Source: an uncultured Clostridia bacterium
GTDB lineage: Bacteria > Bacillota > Clostridia > Oscillospirales > Acutalibacteraceae
Assembly: GCA_944376655.1 (NCBI GenBank)
Contig: CALWDJ010000008.1
Coordinates: 1-64,000, forward strand
Direction of reading: 5' to 3'
Length of the DNA: 64,000 nt
Shown here: positions 62,071 through 64,000 of the stretch, in pieces
Numbering within the stretch: position 1 is the first letter of the stretch
Layout: each line of letters begins with the position of its first letter
Position numbers and translations under genes: made by a program
The notes under the pieces: generated by a model
Databases searched by the model: none
Told to the model about the DNA's origin: nothing
Seen by the model: the letters and a program-made list of their open reading frames with translations, nothing else

Positions 62071-63568
62071 GGAAATCGGCGGATATCTGAAAAAGCAGAT
62101 ATCCCGCTTTCGGGTAGAGCCGATAGTTTACCGCTGCGGCAGGGTAATGAGTGTGGGAGACGGAGTTGTAAGGGTAAAGGAACTGCCCGACCGTCTTTAC
62201 GGCGAGCTGCTTGAGTTTGAAGGCGGCGTTTACGGTATGGCGCTCGACCTTGAGGAGGACGGCGTCGGAGCCGTTCTTATGGATAACAGTGATACCGTAA
62301 ACGTAGGGGACGGTGTAAAGGGAACCGGCGTTGTCGCCGAGGTGCCGGTAGGCGACGAGCTTTTAGGCAGGGTAATCGACCCGATAGGCCGGCCGCTTGA
62401 CGGCGAGCCTTTAAAGGCCCGCGCTTATCTGCCTTGCGAGAGACCGGCACCTACTATAATGCAGCGCCGTCCGGTTGATAAACCGCTTGAGACCGGAATA
62501 CTTGCGATAGACAGTATGATACCGGTGGGCAGAGGTCAGCGTGAGCTCATAATAGGCGACCGTCAGACCGGAAAAACCTCAATAGCGATAGATACGATAA
62601 TCAATCAGAAAAGTTCAGACGTTATATGTATATACTGCGCCATAGGACAGAAGGCGTCCAATATAGCGCGTATAATCGAGACGCTTACCGAAACCGGTGC
62701 GATGGAGTACAGTCTTGTTGTGGCTTCCACCGCGTCTGACAGTCCGGCGATGCAGTATCTGGCGCCCTATGCCGCCTGCGCTGTGGCGGAGGGCTTTATG
62801 GAAAAGGGAAAGGACGTGCTTGTCGTTTACGACGACCTTTCAAAGCACGCGGTGGCTTACCGTACCATGTCGCTTCTGCTGCACAGACCGCCCGGACGTG
62901 AGGCTTACCCAGGTGATGTCTTCTACCTGCACAGCAGACTGCTTGAGCGCAGCGCATGTATGAGTAAAGAGCTTGGCGGCGGCAGCATAACCGCCCTGCC
63001 TATAATTGAGACCATGGGAGGAAATATTTCCGCGTATATTCCTACCAACGTAATTTCGATAACCGACGGTCAGATTTATCTTGAGACCGAGCTTTTCCAC
63101 AGCGGTGTCCGCCCCGCGGTAAATACCGGACTTTCGGTTTCCCGTGTGGGACGCGCGGCGCAGCAGAAAGCCATGCGCAAGGTTTCGGGAACGCTCAGAA
63201 TAGAGCTTTCGCAGTTCCGTGAGATGGCGGTCTTTACCCGCTTCGGCAGCGATGTGGACGACTCCACAAAGCGTATGCTCAACCGCGGCAACATTCTGAC
63301 AGAGCTGCTCAAACAGCCAAAAAGCAGCCCTTATTCGCTTTTTGAGCAGGTGTCGCTGCTGCTGGCTTACCGGAACAATATTTTTGAGGACGCGGGCGGC
63401 AATATAAAGGACTTTGCTTCTCAAATGCTCTCATATCTGCGCGGCAGCTGCGCGAGCGCGGAAAACGCCGTCAACAGTACGGGCGACCTTTCCGATGAAA
63501 ACGAAAAACGGCTGCTTGACGCTTTAAACCAATTCAAGGAAAGCTATAAAAATGGAGAACATCAGTGA
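62051..63568 (+). CDS. atpA: ATP synthase F1 subunit alpha
   Basis: The non-catalytic nucleotide-binding subunit. It has 505 residues from the ATG at 62051, with GGAGGTG 6-8 nt upstream. The Walker A motif is GDRQTGKTSIA, the Walker B strand is VLVVYDDLSKH, and the arginine finger region is NTGLSVSRVGRAAQ. The N-terminal part that normally contacts delta (residues 1-25) is present (IQIEEIGGYLKKQI). A frame starting earlier at 62006 lies in atpH. Confidence 0.96.
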   Translation: MPEIQIEEIGGYLKKQISRFRVEPIVYRCGRVMSVGDGVVRVKELPDRLYGELLEFEGGVYGMALDLEEDGVGAVLMDNSDTVNVGDGVKGTGVVAEVPVGDELLGRVIDPIGRPLDGEPLKARAYLPCERPAPTIMQRRPVDKPLETGILAIDSMIPVGRGQRELIIGDRQTGKTSIAIDTIINQKSSDVICIYCAIGQKASNIARIIETLTETGAMEYSLVVASTASDSPAMQYLAPYAACAVAEGFMEKGKDVLVVYDDLSKHAVAYRTMSLLLHRPPGREAYPGDVFYLHSRLLERSACMSKELGGGSITALPIIETMGGNISAYIPTNVISITDGQIYLETELFHSGVRPAVNTGLSVSRVGRAAQQKAMRKVSGTLRIELSQFREMAVFTRFGSDVDDSTKRMLNRGNILTELLKQPKSSPYSLFEQVSLLLAYRNNIFEDAGGNIKDFASQMLSYLRGSCASAENAVNSTGDLSDENEKRLLDALNQFKESYKNGEHQ

Positions 63569-64000
63569 ATTAAAGCAGCATCTTCACGCGGTGGAGCAGA
63601 CAAGGCAGATATCAAACGCGATGTACCTGCTTGCCACCTCACGTATGAAGAAATCAATGCAGAACATAGAATATAACCTGACATATATGCGAAGGCTGAG
63701 AGCCACTATAAAGGACATCGTATCAAAAACCAAGCACAATATGCTGAGCGACCCTTTTATCGAGCTTACCGAGGGCGGCAAGGCGCTGTTTTTCGTCATT
63801 ACGTCTGACAAGGGGCTTTGCGGCGGATACAATTCCACTGTATTCAACCTCGCCATGGAAAAAATGAGGGAATACAGCAGTCCTGTTGTTTATTCGCTGG
63901 GGCTTAAGGGCACGGAAATGTTTGTGAGCCACGGTATAACGCCGGACGATAACTGGTACGGCGCCTCGCAGAAGCCATCGCTTTACGCGGCGCGCTCACT
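63552..64000 (+). CDS. atpG: ATP synthase F1 subunit gamma, partial
   Basis: The central-stalk subunit, cut by the window end; about 149 residues are visible. It begins MENISELKQHLHAVEQTRQI, with the N-terminal coiled-coil helix, and shows the diagnostic ITSDKGLCGGYNS. The start overlaps the atpA end by 17 bp. The beta and epsilon genes probably follow beyond the window. Confidence 0.93.
   Translation, partial: MENISELKQHLHAVEQTRQISNAMYLLATSRMKKSMQNIEYNLTYMRRLRATIKDIVSKTKHNMLSDPFIELTEGGKALFFVITSDKGLCGGYNSTVFNLAMEKMREYSSPVVYSLGLKGTEMFVSHGITPDDNWYGASQKPSLYAARS

Overview
This window looks like a chromosomal segment of an anaerobic, spore-forming Gram-positive bacterium of the class Clostridia, probably an Oscillospirales/Ruminococcaceae-type gut organism. 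The evidence is a PolC-type replicase, a GerA germinant-receptor operon, a SpoIID-like protein, a flavodiiron oxygen/NO reductase, PduL, and the Firmicutes gene order SRP RNA-dnaX-ybaB-recR. Assignment below class is inference from protein style only. No CRISPR array, prophage, tRNA or rRNA was seen.

Layout. 1-1.6 kb is a graveyard of mobile DNA: a frameshifted SprT-like zinc-ribbon fragment, an IS30-family transposase remnant and one end of an IS3-family element. 1.6-4.3 kb is a two-component system with a 7TM-DISM-type sensor kinase and an OmpR-type regulator, facing an M23 peptidase with a G5-like region. 6.0-7.8 kb is a flavodiiron protein fused to a flavin reductase and rubredoxin. 7.9-17.9 kb is one long minus-strand operon, read from about 17.93 kb downward: pyrH-frr-uppS-cdsA-dxr-rseP-ispG-polC. 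It covers translation recycling, isoprenoid/undecaprenyl and phospholipid supply, intramembrane proteolysis and replication. 18-21.6 kb carries a small alarmone synthetase, lepA and a VanY-like carboxypeptidase on the plus strand.

21.6-30.5 kb is mainly metal and glycogen/maltodextrin metabolism: a ZIP transporter, a GH13 enzyme, glycogen phosphorylase and phosphoglucomutase, with a cardiolipin synthase and a 47-residue membrane protein between them. 30.6-31.4 kb is a divergent pair, an unknown protein and a small HTH regulator, sharing operator-like repeats. 31.5-38.7 kb holds valS and a ParC/ParE-like topoisomerase pair separated by a MITE-like repeat. 38.9-43.8 kb has a D-2-hydroxyacid dehydrogenase, a membrane protein, a DUF896 protein, recR, ybaB, dnaX and the SRP RNA. 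43.9-48.5 kb is a plus-strand operon of a left-handed beta-helix protein, a NUDIX hydrolase, two related zinc-finger membrane proteins, galU and a YjjG-like phosphatase. 48.6-57.2 kb, on the minus strand, has a YcxB-like protein, a histidine phosphatase, hemW, pduL, the gerA operon and a SpoIID/peptidoglycan-binding protein with a partner. 57.4-59.7 kb has an aldose-1-epimerase-like protein and a MATE exporter. The window ends inside an F-type ATP synthase operon.

Most notable points: a PolC that lacks its proofreading exonuclease insertion; an ATP synthase delta subunit reduced to 82 residues; a c subunit with a mixed ion-binding signature; a divergent topoisomerase pair with Ala at the quinolone-contact Ser and a MITE-like repeat between its genes; the divergent HTH pair with mirrored 11-bp sites; a 47-residue membrane protein with a perfect consensus promoter; and a cytosolic-looking SpoIID-like protein with three peptidoglycan-binding repeats.
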